From Areca catechu (taxonomy: Eukaryota; Streptophyta; Magnoliopsida; Arecales; Arecaceae): DNA of 64,000 bases. The notes under the pieces are model-generated. The model saw nothing but the letters and a program-made list of their open reading frames with translations. It was not told the origin of the DNA and ran no database searches. The translations under genes were made by a program, and so were the position numbers. Position 1 is the first letter of the stretch, and each line of letters begins with the position of its first letter. Below are positions 20,607 through 30,770 of the stretch, in pieces. The stretch covers positions 128,260,112 through 128,324,111 of the forward strand of contig CM038047.1 in NCBI GenBank assembly GCA_021397845.1, written 5' to 3'.

Positions 20607-22366
20607 TTGATGGCTCATCCAATGAGTATGTCCTTGGCCGAAGGCCAATCAACCAATAGACCTCCACTCTTCATTAGCACAAATTATGCATATTGGAAAG
20701 CTAGAATGAAAATCTATATACAAGCTATTGATTTTCAATTATGGAAGGTCATTCTTAAAGGGCCACATGTTCCCATGATCAAAGTTGATGGTATGGATGT
20801 CCCTAAGCCTAAAGAGGAATGGGATGAACATGACATGAAGTTAGGGGAATTAAATGCCAAAGCAATGAATTTGCTATACTGTGCTTTGGATTCAAATGAG
20901 TTTAATCGAATTTCTACTTGCTCTTCAGCAAAGAAAATTTGGGATAAACTTGAAGTGACCCATGAAGGAACTTTCCAAGTGAAGACTTCAAAAATTAATC
21001 TTCTAGTACACAATTATGAATTATTTAAAATAGAACCTAATGAAAATATCTCTACCATGTATACTAGATTTATAGATATTATTAATGGTTCGAAAAGTCT
21101 TGGTAGGGTTTACTCAAATGTTGATTTAGTACAGAAGATATTAAGATCACTTTTGAATAAATGGGACCCTAAAGTTACTGCCATCCAGGAAGCTAAAAAG
21201 CTAAACACTCTATCTATGGATGAATTAATGGGTTCCCTCATCACACACGAATTGACCATATAGCACAGAACTAATGATGATCAGAAGAAGAAGAAAACTA
21301 TTGCATTAAAGGCTGCATTGGAATCAAAGAATGATGAAGAATCGGAAGATGACTCTACCTCCTCCGAAGATGATCTATAAGATGAAGAAATTGCAATGGT
21401 CGTGAGGAGATTTAGAAAGTTTATGGAAAAGAAGAAAGAAAGATTCAATAAAAAATTTCATAAATGAGGAGAACATTCCAAAGAAAAGGACAAGGACAAA
21501 GACAAAGAAAAGGAGCAAGTCCCCACCTGCTACGAATGTAAGAAATCGGGACAAATTCGTCTAGATTGTCCACTATTGAAGAAATTCTTCAAAAAGAAGA
21601 AAAAAAAAGTGATGGTTGCCACATTGAGCGATAGTGAAGAATCCACCTCAATTGAAGAGGAAGAGACCACAAAAATAGCTAACCTACATCTTATGGGTCT
21701 CGAGGATGAGGTAACATCCCTTAATGCTCAAATTGAATTTACATTTGATGAGTTAAATTCTGCATTCCATGATCTTTTATCTGAATTTAAAAAGGCTAGA
21801 GTAAAGATTAGATCGTTAAAGGATACCAATGATTCTTTACTCAAAGAAATAGAGGAGATTTTAGAAAAGAATATTTTGTTGCAAAAAGGACTTCATGACT
21901 TTTCTGAAAATTGTAATGCAATAAAAATTGAGAATAATGATTATCATGATAAAAACAAAGTTTTGTTGAATGAAAATAATGAGTTAAAGAAGGAGGTTGA
22001 AAATCTCAAGCCAGTTATTTAAAACTTACTTTATCTTCTAACAAGCTTGAGTTGATTCTTAAAGAACAAAAAATTTCTGGTAACAAAGCTAGAATTAGTT
22101 TTAATATTTCAAAATCAAATAGTATTTCAGCAACAACTTTTGTGAGATCAAAATATTATGTTCCAAAATTTACATCTCAAAAGGCTTTTGAGTCTGCTTC
22201 CACTTCTAATATGAGTTTGTATGCTCCTAAGAACTTGAACAGAAAATCTTTTATTTCTGCATCTCATGCATTAACATCTAGAACTTTAAAATCTACATAT
22301 TTTTAGAATCATATAATGAAATGTTTTGCTTGCAATGGGTTAGGACATAAAGCTTTTGAATGTAAT
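20607..22366 (+). pseudogene. SIRE-A gag (interrupted by SIRE-B)
   Basis: The conserved start region (SLAEGQSTNRPP) leads to the gag core: FQLWKVILKGPHVP, MNLLYCALDSNEFNRIS, TAIQEAK, through 21263. After a TAG there is a lysine-rich stretch and a first CCHC knuckle, CYECKKSGQIRLDC, whose histidine is glutamine. A coiled-coil segment (21720-22020) and a second, intact knuckle, CFACNGLGHKAFEC, follow. SIRE-B enters one codon later. Stops lie at 21261, 21378, 21465 and 22019. Gag would package the RNA. Two knuckles are usual for this branch. Confidence 0.93.
22362..22366. repeat. Target-site duplication of SIRE-B (left)
   Basis: GTAAT at 22362-22366 and 45834-45838. The left copy is the last intact gag codon region of SIRE-A after the second zinc knuckle. 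Confidence 0.93.
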
Positions 22367-22615
22367 TGTTGACTCCATTATTGATTTTGATGATAAGCAA
22401 AATGGTTAAGTATAAGTTGAGTATTAATGATTTCTTTGATGTATGTTTTTATTGAAAAATGTGCTCACGATTTTAAAGAAGCTTGTTTATTTGAAGAAAC
22501 CAAGTTTGGATGAAAAGGATTGTTCAAAGAGGACTTGGAAACTCAATATTTGCTTGATAGGATGAATGAGTTAAGTAGAAATTTGTTTTAGCTCAAGTTC
22601 AGACTTTGCTGTGAA

Positions 22616-22990
22616 GAATTCAGTGAAGTGTCGACTCAAAGTATCGACACATGACACCAAGTGTCGACACATGGAAGTAAAGTGTCGAGTCAAGCCGGTA
22701 CACAAGAATCTTTCTGTTGGCATGGTTGAAGTGTCAACACAAGAACTTGAAGTGTCGACACATGGATCAACACATCGCCTGAGATTTTCAAGACACGGAA
22801 CTTGTTGAAATTGAAGAACTGCTGAAGTGTCGACACATGAAAGTAAGGTGTCGACTCAACTGAGTAAGTATCGACACATTTGAGATTTCCAAAGAACCAG
22901 ATTAAAGATATTTGAGTTGGGTATCAACTCAAGAAGTTCAAGTATCGATAGGAAGTGTCGACTCAAAGCCTGAAGTGTCAACACATGGAG
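22616..22990 (+). promoter_or_regulatory. U3 array of GTGTCGACACATG-like motifs (SIRE-B 5' LTR)
   Basis: About 14 copies of AAGTRTCRACWCA-type motifs occur; the best ones contain the palindrome GTGTCGACAC. Only two remain in the 3' LTR (44909-44940). The array is a different variant of the GTCGAC-like motif in SIRE-A. Confidence 0.8.
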
Positions 22991-23103
22991 TTCTGGGAAC
23001 AGTAATAGCTAGTTTTTCAAACACAGAACTCACCCATTTTGCCCTCCAATGGCTAGTTTTTTAAGTTTAATGGCTAGAAATGAGATTTGAGGCCTTGGAA
23101 AAG

Positions 23104-23114
23104 TATTTATATGC
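23104..23114 (+). promoter_or_regulatory. TATA-like box, SIRE-B 5' LTR
   Basis: TATTTATATGC, with the same sequence at about 44989 in the 3' LTR. It sits between the U3 motif array and the structured leader. Confidence 0.55.
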
Positions 23115-23403
23115 TCCTAATCAAATCAAATGAATAACCATTAAATATTATTGAAGAGAAGAAGAAAAGAGCATTCAAGTGAGAGCTTTAACTCCTATTC
23201 ATTGATGTTTCAACTACTCTCAAACAAAAGCAAGCCTCCAAGCATTCAAGAGCCTACAAGAGCATTGAAGATCATCCATTCTTGAGCATTCAAGAGGCTT
23301 CAGCAAGTTCAAAGCATCTCTACATCAAGCTTCAAAGAGATACCCACTTTGTTTTAGAAAGCTTACTTTATTCTTTACTTCAAATCTTTATTTGTTATAA
23401 GGG

Positions 23404-23723
23404 TTCTTGGTTAGCCTATTGTAAAACCAAGGGATGTTATTGGTGAGCCTTTAAAAATCAATTAGGTTGGTGGTTAGCCCGTAAAACCACTTAGGTTCTT
23501 GGTTAGCCCGGAAAACCAAGAGAGGTTATTGGTTAGCGTTTGAAAACCAATTAGGTTCTTGGTTAGCCCGTAAAACCAAGTGAGGTTTTGACTTGTTGGC
23601 CTTGAAAAATAAGTTAGGTTTTTTATTATTGAGCCTGCAAAACTAATCAACTATAATCTGGTGTGATTATAGTGATTTCCAAGGAGATATTGGGGAGTGG
23701 ATATAGGTGCATTGGATAGCACC
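23404..23723 (+). other. Stem-loop array and two hairpins in the SIRE-B leader
   Basis: Successive units have arms CTTGGTT/AACCAAG, ATTGGT/ATCAAT, GTGGTT/AACCAC, CTTGGTT/AACCAAG, ATTGGTT/AACCAAT, CTTGGTT/AACCAAG and CTTGTT/AATAAG, mostly around a TAGCCCGTAA loop. Then come CTATAATC (23651-23658) with GATTATAG (23665-23672), loop TGGTGT, and GGTGC (23706-23710) with GCACC (23719-23723). Relative to SIRE-A, both arms change together. The 3' LTR copy is at 45290-45606, where the CTTGTT unit pairs with AACAAG and the last unit is TTGATTA/TAATCAA. Confidence 0.82.
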
Positions 23724-23952
23724 GAACCAGTATATCTCTTGGTCTTTGTGGTTGATTGATCTCTCTTCTTGCTTTTTATTTATTGCTCTTTATTTTCGCT
23801 ACACTTTTATTTTAGAGCATTATAATTGAATTCTTAGTACCTTGCTTATTTATTTGTTGAATTGGGTTGCATTGCATTGTTTCATGTAAAGTAATTTTAA
23901 TTTTTAGAGACCCAATTCACCCCCCTTCTTAGGTTGCTTAATGGGGAATAAG

Positions 23953-23964
23953 TGGTATCAGAGT
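23953..23964 (+). promoter_or_regulatory. Primer-binding site of SIRE-B
   Basis: TGGTATCAGAGT, two bases after the LTR end, matches the initiator tRNA except for its last base. Confidence 0.93.
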
Positions 23965-24007
23965 CCTGTTCTCAGTATATAGACTTTACCACCTTGAGTA
24001 AAGATCT

Positions 24008-24435
24008 ATGGCAGCCCCAATTGGTACTAGCGTAGTTGAGTGTCAAGCCTCAAATAGACCTCCATTTTTCAATGGATCAAATTATATATATTAGAAAACT
24101 ATGATGAGAATTTATATGCATTCTATTGATTATAATTTGTGGAGAGTGGTAGATAACGGTCCTCATATTCCTTCAGTAGTTGTTAATGGTGTTTCCATCC
24201 CAAAGCTCGAAGAAGATTGGGATGAAACTGTCATTAATCAATCCGAAATCAATGCCAAGGCAATGAATCTCTTCTATTGTACATTAGATCCCAGTGAATT
24301 TAATAGGATATCTACATGCACTTTTACTAAAGAAATATGGGACATACTTGAAGTTATCCATGAGGGTACCAATCAAGTGAAAAAGACTAAAGTAAATATG
24401 TTAGTGCACACTTATGAGATATTCTGAATGGAACA
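24008..24435 (+). pseudogene. SIRE-B gag, N-terminal part (cut by Tat-2)
   Basis: It starts MAAPIGTS and continues through SNRPPFFNGSN, NLWRVVDNGPHIP, MNLFYCTLDPSEFNRIS and LVHTYEIF. A stop after NYIY (near 24090) and a TGA at 24425 break it. The frame continues at 36993: the duplicated GAAC(A/C) encodes the glutamate before PNES. It is homologous to the SIRE-A and SIRE-C gags. Confidence 0.92.
24431..24435. repeat. Target-site duplication of Tat-2 (left)
   Basis: GAACA here against GAACC at 36993-36997, one difference. Alignment to the gag of SIRE-A shows GAACC (glutamate-proline) was the original. Confidence 0.88.
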
Positions 24436-24522
24436 TGTTGTACCATGATGGCTCACCCTCAGCAAGAACCGGCCCAGTCCTGCGGTCCGACCTGGCCGCC
24501 CTTTTCAAGGCTCCAATTAAGA

Positions 24523-24810
24523 GAGGTCCAACCCACCGGAGCTGAGGTCCGAATGACCCTCTCCTGCTGGGGTCTGGCCCATTGCTCTCCTTCAGAGGTC
24601 TAACCCACCGGAGCTGAGGTTCGAACGACCCTCTCCTGCCGAGGTCCGGCCCCTCACTCTCCTTCAGAGGTCCGACCCACCGGAGCTGAGGTCCGAACAA
24701 TCCTCTCCTGCTGGGGCCTGGCTCGTCGCTCTCCTTCAGAGGTCCGACCCACCAGAGCTGAGGTTCGAATGACCCTCTCCTGCTGGGGTCCGGCCCATCG
24801 CTCTCCTTCA
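24523..24810 (+). repeat. 72-bp tandem repeat in Tat-2 U3, four copies
   Basis: Units start GAGGTCCGACCCACCGG-like at 24523, 24595, 24667 and 24739, all 72 bp apart. In the 3' LTR units start at 36236, 36308, 36380 and 36433; the third is shortened to 53 bp. The antisense frames through them are incidental. A U3 enhancer role is possible. Confidence 0.92.
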
Positions 24811-25057
24811 AAGTCTTGGCCTTTGGTCCGACTGACCGACTGGCTCACGGCAAATGTCCGACAGCGAGTCATAGCATATAGGGTATTCCAGAAGCACCTT
24901 TCTGTTACTACGGGATCCTGCTATCCCAACGGCCCTGCTCCACTACTTCCATGATGCCCCCGTATCTGCGCACCACGTGGCCACTCTCCAGATTCTCCTA
25001 GGGGCAGATCGATCTATCTCAGTCTCTCCCCTAATGGATTTTGGACTGTTCCATCCC

Positions 25058-25067
25058 TATATAATGT
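25058..25067 (+). promoter_or_regulatory. TATA box, Tat-2 5' LTR
   Basis: CTATATAATG; the 3' LTR has TATATAAGG at 36751-36759. It lies about 240 bp before the LTR end. Confidence 0.75.
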
Positions 25068-25303
25068 ACTCAGGGGACCCCGTTCGAAGGTAAAAGAACT
25101 CTTCCCTCTCCACACGTTGTTCATTCCTTGATTCCTCCATTCTGTTGCCTTCAATCTCCTGCTAACTTAAGCATCGGGAGGGTCCCGCGCAGGAACACCA
25201 CCGACGCCCATGGGGACTTTGTTGCAGGTTCGCTCGGGAGAGGAGTGCTCCAGCCCATCCAGCCATCCCGGTTCTCGGTCCAGGAGTTGACGCGGCAACA
25301 AAT

Positions 25304-25321
25304 TGGCGCTAGAGGAAGGGG
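25304..25321 (+). promoter_or_regulatory. Primer-binding site of Tat-2
   Basis: TGGCGCTAGAGGAAGGGG follows three bases after the LTR end. The TGGCGC start is typical of Tat/Athila-type gypsy elements. I cannot name the tRNA from sequence alone. Confidence 0.8.
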
Positions 25322-25364
25322 CCTCTTTCTTCTAAAAGGAGGAATCTATCATCCCAGCAAGAAA

Positions 25365-26333
25365 ATGGCTAAGGGAAGAGCTCCAACAGCCACTGCCAGG
25401 AGGGATATCTCTCTTTCTAGGTCTGAGGAGCCTCTCAGGGAGAATTATTTTGCTGCCACCGCCTCCACTGCTGTAGAACCTACCCTTACATTAGGGTTGC
25501 AATAGTTCCAAACCTTGGTGAATCGCATTGAAACACTTACTGCTGCGGTTTAGCATTTCCAGGATGCAGCCGACAACAGACAGCAACTATCAGCTACCTC
25601 TTGCACCAATCCTCTGACTACTGCTGAGGGAGGCCGACGGTCGGAGACCCCTTAGCATGGTTCTCATGCTGCCACGAAGCCCCGGAGGTCCTTGGGTGAT
25701 CGCGCTGATGGCAAAAAGGTGAGGTCTACTTCACCTTCCTATTCTGAATCCATCCCATTCGGCTGTTGGCTTGCCGCCGAACCTTCGAAGGACTATGCCA
25801 GCAAGATCATGCACATGGAGGAGCGCATCGCCGAAATCGCCCTCTGGTAGAAGGCCGAAGGGGGACAGGTATATGACTCTCGTATCCCATTCTCTGAGGA
25901 GATTCTGGGGGAGACGATTCCTCGTCACTTCAAGATCCCACAGGTGGACCCCTACGATAGTACCACTATCCGATGGACCATCTGGGTACGTACAAAGCCC
26001 ACATGATGGTCCAAGGCACCTCCAATGCTCTCCATTGCATCGCCTTCCCTGCAACCCTTAAGAAGAATGCCCGGATGTGGTTCTCCGCAATCCGGCCGAT
26101 ACGATCTACTCCTTCTCTCAACTCGAATCACTTTTTCTCTCCCATTTCAGGACTTGCAGTCGGACCCCAAGGAATACCGACTACCTCTTCCTCGTGCTGC
26201 AAAAAGAGGGAGAGACCCTTCGAGATTTCATGGTCCGTTTCAACTCAGCGACCATGGAAGTCCCGGATTTGAACGAGGCTGTAGCGATGTCAGCCTTCAA
26301 GCGAGGGCTTTGCTCGTCCAGGCTCACCAATGA
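25365..26333 (+). pseudogene. Tat-2 gag, N-terminal and core part
   Basis: It starts MAKGRAPTATA, 44 bp after the primer-binding site. Later frames carry FKIPQVDPYDSTT near 25930 and the retrotransposon gag core ARMWFSAI, SQLESLFLSHF and GETLRDFMVRFN (26060-26250), then AMSAFKRGL. The frame changes near 25980 and 26095. Stops occur at 25503 and several later places. The coding run ends near 26333, where the inner LTR element begins, so the C-terminal part with the zinc knuckle is missing. Confidence 0.85.
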
Positions 26334-26362
26334 TCCTACCCATCTCTGTCCCCCATCAATTT

Positions 26363-26375
26363 TGGTATCAGAGCC
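26363..26375 (+). promoter_or_regulatory. Primer-binding site of the LARD-like element
   Basis: TGGTATCAGAGCC, four bases after CCCCATCA. It is the only copia-type primer site inside Tat-2 and therefore marks a foreign element. Confidence 0.82.
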
Positions 26376-26389
26376 AAAAAAAATTAGTG

Positions 26390-27430
26390 TACCTTCAAAT
26401 TAACCCAAATCCTTTTTTACTAGTCCTTATACCGATCCATCTATCCTATCCTATCATCCTCCCACATAAAAAAAAAAAAATAGATCTCCCAACCAGTGTC
26501 TTCACTTCCCTGTGATCCACTGCCACCGTCGCCGCCCTACTGCCCCACCGCCTCACCACAGTCCCCTCCCCTCTGGTGAAATGTCTGCGCCGCCTCACCA
26601 ACACCTCATCGCCGCCATTGGTTGATGTGACTACCACCACCGCTCCCCGGCTACCGTCGCCAGATCCACCATCGTGCTATTCCATCCACCCCTTCGATGT
26701 TGTCCATCCGGTCAATCAACGACCCAAAGTCGATCGGTGGCGACATCTTCTTGCTCACTGCTGCAGGTCGACGATCCTCCCGTCACCAAGATCAATCGTC
26801 GCCAAGATCCCACTTCGATGACCCCGAGCTGCCAGACCTCCCTTCCCCATCTCCCATCGACAGAGCACCCCCCCCTCTATTTCACTCTGCAAGGTCTTCC
26901 ATGAAGCTTAGATCCAAGCTCCACAGCCATGCCTGCGATGTCCCTTCTCCCCACCGTCTCCCTCTCCACCATGATCGCCCGCCTCTGCCAGCACCACGAC
27001 CACCCTCTCTGTCATCCGAAACCCGTCCTCCGTCTCTCGTCGCCAGGCGTCCCTCATCCGGTCCGTCGTGATGCCATCAACAGCCCCGACTTCCCTCCAT
27101 GGAGCACTCGCCCGAACCAGGCGCATCTTTCCTCCCCCCCCTGCTCCTCGGGTCTCAATGACCATGCCGGACGTTTGCCCGGCCGATCTCCACCGGAGCC
27201 CAACCTCCCCGTCGCCGTCGTCTTCTCCGAGCCACCACTCAACCGAGAGCTGCCCAGATCCCTTGTTCCACGAAGCCCCTGTTCACTCGTCCAAAGAAGA
27301 CCGTCCGTAAGCCTCCTCCCGGCTTCTCTGTCGCCAGATCTCCTTCTCCTGTCCTTCCCCATCGCCGGATCTCCTTCCTCCAGTCTGCCCGAAGCTGTCT
27401 ACACCTCCGATCTCCTCCCCCATTAAGCTT
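26390..27430 (+). other. C-rich, strand-asymmetric internal region of the LARD-like element
   Basis: About 1 kb with many CC and TCC runs and few G runs on the plus strand. Several frames on both strands are open at once (for example 26929-27426 plus, 27054-27362 minus), which fits composition rather than coding. Translations are proline/serine/arginine-rich with no domain I know. It may be an untranslated leader or a captured GC-rich host segment. Confidence 0.55.
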
Positions 27431-27631
27431 CAAAACTCCTGTTCCAAAAAGCGTGCAAGTCAAATTGTTGAGCGGCTATTGAAGAAGACCGGAATAGCTA
27501 TTCTAGCTATTCTGGCTATTCCACATATATCCCGAATTTATTCCAGCTTGGAATAAATATTGTTTACTTTAAATTGGGTTATGTGCTTCTAGAGCCAGCC
27601 TAACTCGACGGAGCCGAGTTTTCCCTACCTC

Positions 27632-27638
27632 AGGGGAA
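27632..27638 (+). promoter_or_regulatory. Polypurine tract of the LARD-like element
   Basis: AGGGGAA immediately before the LTR start TGATGGGG. It is short but correctly placed. Confidence 0.6.
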
Positions 27639-28078
27639 TGATGGGGACATCGCTAGCATTAATCCCAGAGCAAGCACGAATCCTGAAGCTGCACGAATCT
27701 CGAAGCATATCCAGAATAAAGTAGTTTGGAATTTTATCTTTTGTTTGAAATTTAAATAAGGATTTGGTTGGTTAGGATTTAGATATGGATAGGCTTGTCT
27801 TTTCCTATCTTGTGTTTGAATTTGAATCATCTCTATCTTTTTATCCTGTATTCAAATTCAAATGGGGGTTAGACAAGTCTATAAATACCACCCTCAGTCC
27901 TTTGTAAAAAAAAAGTTTTTGGAGTTTAGTCAAGTTTTAGGAATGAAAATGAGTTTTAGAAAAGAGTGTTTTTTTTTATTTCACTCCGTGAGGAGAGGGT
28001 GTGAGGCCCATCCCCAGGACATGATGTGAGGTCATGCCCAGTTATCTCCCTTCCTATTCCATCTTCTCTATCCCCTCA
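27639..28078 (+). repeat. 3' LTR of the LARD-like element
   Basis: It starts TGATGGGGACATCGC, has a TATA box (TATAAATACC at 27880-27889), and a T- and A-rich transcribed part. The end is taken at TATCCCCTCA by comparison with the LTR stub before 26358. An alternative end near 28217 (GTCCCCACTA) is possible. Confidence 0.6.
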
Positions 28079-28265
28079 TGGCCTTTGAGATCCATCCTAG
28101 CGCCTCCAAGTATCGAGGAAGGTATAATGCCCTAGAGGTGAAAGGTCTCTTCGTTAAGGTGAGTCCAAAGTCCATGAGATCCAGATCCCTATCCTACGTC
28201 CCCACTATTCTTTCGCCACCCCTAGAGAAAAAAAAAACCAAAAAAATAATAGTACCCTAATTTAG
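28079..28265 (+). other. Unassigned stretch before Tat-2 protease
   Basis: An open frame (FEIHPSASKYRGRYNALEVK) and an A-rich tract at 28229-28250 are present. It may be residual Tat-2 gag linker or the tail of the LARD-like LTR. I could not decide. Confidence 0.4.
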
Positions 28266-29078
28266 GTGACTTCTAAGCTCACCAACGGTCCTATATCTGT
28301 CCTCCATCATAATGCCATCACTTTCTCTGATGAAGATCTTTTGGAAACTCATGTTTTTGAGAATGATCTTGTAGTCGTTTCGGTAGTGATTGCCAATTAT
28401 GATCTAGGGAGAATACTTGTTTATCAAGGAAGCTCCATAGAGATATTGCTGTATGATGCTTTTGTAAGAATGAATCTATCCAGATCCATGCTGTGGGAAT
28501 CCCCCGTGTCGCTGACAGGCTTTGGGGGCAACTCTGTCCGAGTGGAAGGAGAAATAGTTCTCCCAGTGAAAATTGGGATGGAGCCTCTCCAGAAAACCCT
28601 CCTCATCAATTTTGTGGTCGTTCGGACGACCTCGCCTTACAATGCTATCCTGGGCCAACCGACCCTCAACAATTTCAGAGCCATCATGTCCACTTACCAT
28701 CTGTTTGCAAAATTTTCGACCAGTAGCAGGGTTGGAGTGATGAGGGTAGACCGTCGGATGGCCAGACAGTGTCTCACCATTATGAATCAACAGTCAGAAG
28801 GCTATCCCACTCTGGAGCAACTTGACCCAAGAGCTGAGGTCGATGGCCTCGGTCAACCAGGGCAAAGGATTCTATTTGTTCCCCTTCAAGAGGATGATCC
28901 TACCAAGGTCCTTCAGATTGGAGGCTCCCTTAGTGATGACCTTAAGTCAGAGCTGATCGGCTATCTCAGAAGTAACGCCGACATCTTTGCTTGGACAGCA
29001 TCGGACATGCCTGGAATACCATCGGAGGTCATCACTCATCAACTCAAGGTTGATCTAACCTACCGACCAGTCCGGTAG
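28266..29078 (+). pseudogene. Tat-2 protease region
   Basis: A 270-codon open frame. ITFSDEDLLETHVFENDLVV leads to the active-site segment VYQGSSIEILLYDAF, where the family normally has DxGSS; the aspartate is tyrosine. NAILGQPTLNNFRAIMSTYH completes the retropepsin-like fold. The C-terminus runs into the pre-RT linker (FAWTASDMPGIPSEVITHQL). This enzyme would cut Gag-Pol; the missing aspartate argues it is inactive. A TAG after RPVR ends the frame. Confidence 0.9.
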
Positions 29079-30395
29079 AAGAAGAGAAGCTTTGCTACTG
29101 AAAGACAGAAAGCCATTGATGAGGAAGTAAAGAAGCTTCATGATGCAAGCTTCATCAGGGAAGTCCACTACCTTGATTGTCTGGCAAATGTGGTTATGGT
29201 TAACAAGTCCAACGAGAAGTGGAGGATCTGTGTGGATTACACCGACCTCAATAAGGCCTGCCCGAAGGATAGCTTCCCATACCCAAAATTGATCAGCTGG
29301 TGGATGCCACGACCGGCCACCAACTTCTTAGCTTTATGGATGCATTTTTCGGCTACAATCAAATAAAGATGCATCCGAAAGATGAGGAGAAGACCACCTT
29401 TATCACCGACAAAGATCTGTACTGTTATCGGATGATGCCTTTTGGTTAAAAGAACACTGGTGCTACCTTTCAGAGGCTGATCAACCGAGTGTTCGAAGGT
29501 CAGCTAGGCAGGAACATGGAGGCTTAGGTAGACGAGATGATAGAGAAGTGTCTCCATAAGGCTGACCACATCAAGGACCTGTACGGATCCTTAGATGCAC
29601 TCAGGCGCCATCGGATGAATCTGAACCCCACAAAATATACTTTTGGGGTAACCTCTAGCAAATTTCTTGGTTTTCTGGTTACATAGAGAGGAATTGAAGT
29701 AAATCCCGATAAGATAAAAGCCATCATGGAGATGGCAAACCCGACCGACAAAAAGCAGGTCCAAGAGCTCACCAGCCGAATTGCCTCTCTCAGCCATTTT
29801 GTCTCCCGTTCGGCTGAGAAGTCCTTGCCATTCTTTAAGACCCTGCACCGATCGAAGGGTTTTGTTTGGACGGATGAGTGTCGGTCGGCTTTCGAATCAT
29901 CGAAGGAGTTCTTGGAGAACCCTCCGTTGCTGGCCAAGCCGATGGAGGGGGAGCCTTTGCACCTCTATCTTTCGACATCAGACGAAGTGATCTGTGCCAT
30001 CCTTATACCAGTTGGAGAGGACGGATAGCAAAAGCCTATCTATTATATCAGCAAAGTCCTTCACGACACCAAAACAAGGTACACCAAGATGCAAAAGTTA
30101 ATATACTCCTTGGTCACATCCGCCAAGCGGCTCCGACCGTACTTCCGAGCGCATCTGATTATAGTGCAGACCGACCAACCCCTCAAGGCAATCCTTCGAA
30201 GCCCAGATACATCCGGTCGGCTCGCCAAGTGGGCCGTCAAGCTAGGAGTGTTCGACATCTCTTTCCAGCCATGTTCTACTTTGAAGGCCCAGGTAATTGC
30301 CGACTTCATTACAGAATGCACTTGGAGACAGGAGATGCCTCCTCAAATGGCCGAAGTACTTGAAGTCGATGCTGTCTACGAAGTCGAACTAGCTT
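29079..30395 (+). pseudogene. Tat-2 reverse transcriptase and Ty3-type RNase H
   Basis: RT motifs are VDYTDLNKACPKDSFP, FMDAFFGYNQI and TFQRLINRVF. The catalytic YVDD is lost: at 29525 a stop replaces Y and the rest reads VDE. A frameshift lies near 29283 and further stops near 29448, 29686 and 30027. RNase H follows (PIYYISKVLHD, ADFITECTW) up to 30340. Frame 29726-30028 and 30089-30397 are its larger open pieces. The enzyme is dead, although domain order is preserved. Confidence 0.9.
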
Positions 30396-30770
30396 AGACG
30401 CTCCATGTGGATGGGGCATCCAACCTCATAGGCTATGGGGCCGGACTGATCCTGGCTTACCCAGATGGGGAGAACCTGGAGTATGCATTACATTTTTTAT
30501 TTCAGGTGTCAAATAATCAAGCAGAGTATGAAGCCCTCCTCGCGGGGCTATGAATCGCCAAGGAACTGGGCATCAGCCATCTCAGAGTTTTCTCCGACTT
30601 CCAACTGGTGGTCAACCAAGTGAAGGGGGAATTTGAAGCAAGGGATCTGACCCTGGCAAAATATTTAAACAAGGTACAAAACCACATTCCTCATTTCAAA
30701 TTTTTTGAAATCCTCCACATACTTCGTCTACAGAACTCTCGGACGGACGCTCTATCAAGGCTAGCTATGG
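30396..30770 (+). pseudogene. Tat-2 second (archaeal-type) RNase H domain
   Basis: LHVDGASN, YGAGLIL, NNQAEYEALLAGL, VFSDFQLVVNQVKGEFEARD and NSRTDALSRLA contain all four acidic positions, unlike Tat-1 where one is asparagine. Stops at 30396 (before the domain) and 30551 (tryptophan or arginine codon lost) interrupt it. This extra RNase H defines the Tat lineage. Confidence 0.88.

Larger units (their letters stand above)
22367..23950 (+). repeat. 5' LTR of SIRE-B
   Basis: 1584 bp. A GTGTCGACAC-type motif array lies in U3, a TATA-like TATTTATATGC is at 23104, and the stem-loop array is at 23404-23650. The 3' LTR is about 395 bp shorter because the motif array is missing there. Confidence 0.94.
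24436..25300 (+). repeat. 5' LTR of Tat-2
   Basis: 865 bp, TGTTGTACCATG to CGCGGCAACA. U3 contains four 72-bp tandem repeats, then a TATA box at 25058, and ends with the CTTAAGCATCGGAGGGTCC Tat pattern. About 15 differences from the 3' LTR were counted in 165 bp by eye, mostly transitions in GC-rich sequence. Confidence 0.94.
26334..28078 (+). mobile_element. Non-coding LTR element (LARD-like) inside Tat-2 gag, 5' LTR truncated
   Basis: At its left only ~25 bp of an LTR end remain (CTGTCCCCCATCA, to 26358), followed by a copia-type primer-binding site. At its right are a polypurine tract (27632-27638) and an LTR starting TGATGGGGACA at 27639. LTR start and end are inverted (TGATGGGG / CCCCATCA). 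The end of the right LTR, near CCCCTCA at 28078, is estimated. No gag or pol motif lies between, so it would depend on enzymes from other elements. Exact ends and target duplication are not resolved. Confidence 0.65.

Noticed and set aside
24401..24872. Minus-strand frames of repeated GPLKESDGPDPSRRG-type peptide in the Tat-2 5' LTR
   Set aside because: They are the antisense reading of the 72-bp U3 repeat and recur in the 3' LTR; nothing else supports a gene.
26576..27463. Overlapping open frames in a GC-rich block as a host gene
   Set aside because: Frames are open on both strands at once, translations are low-complexity and no domain or splice structure is visible. C-rich composition explains them.
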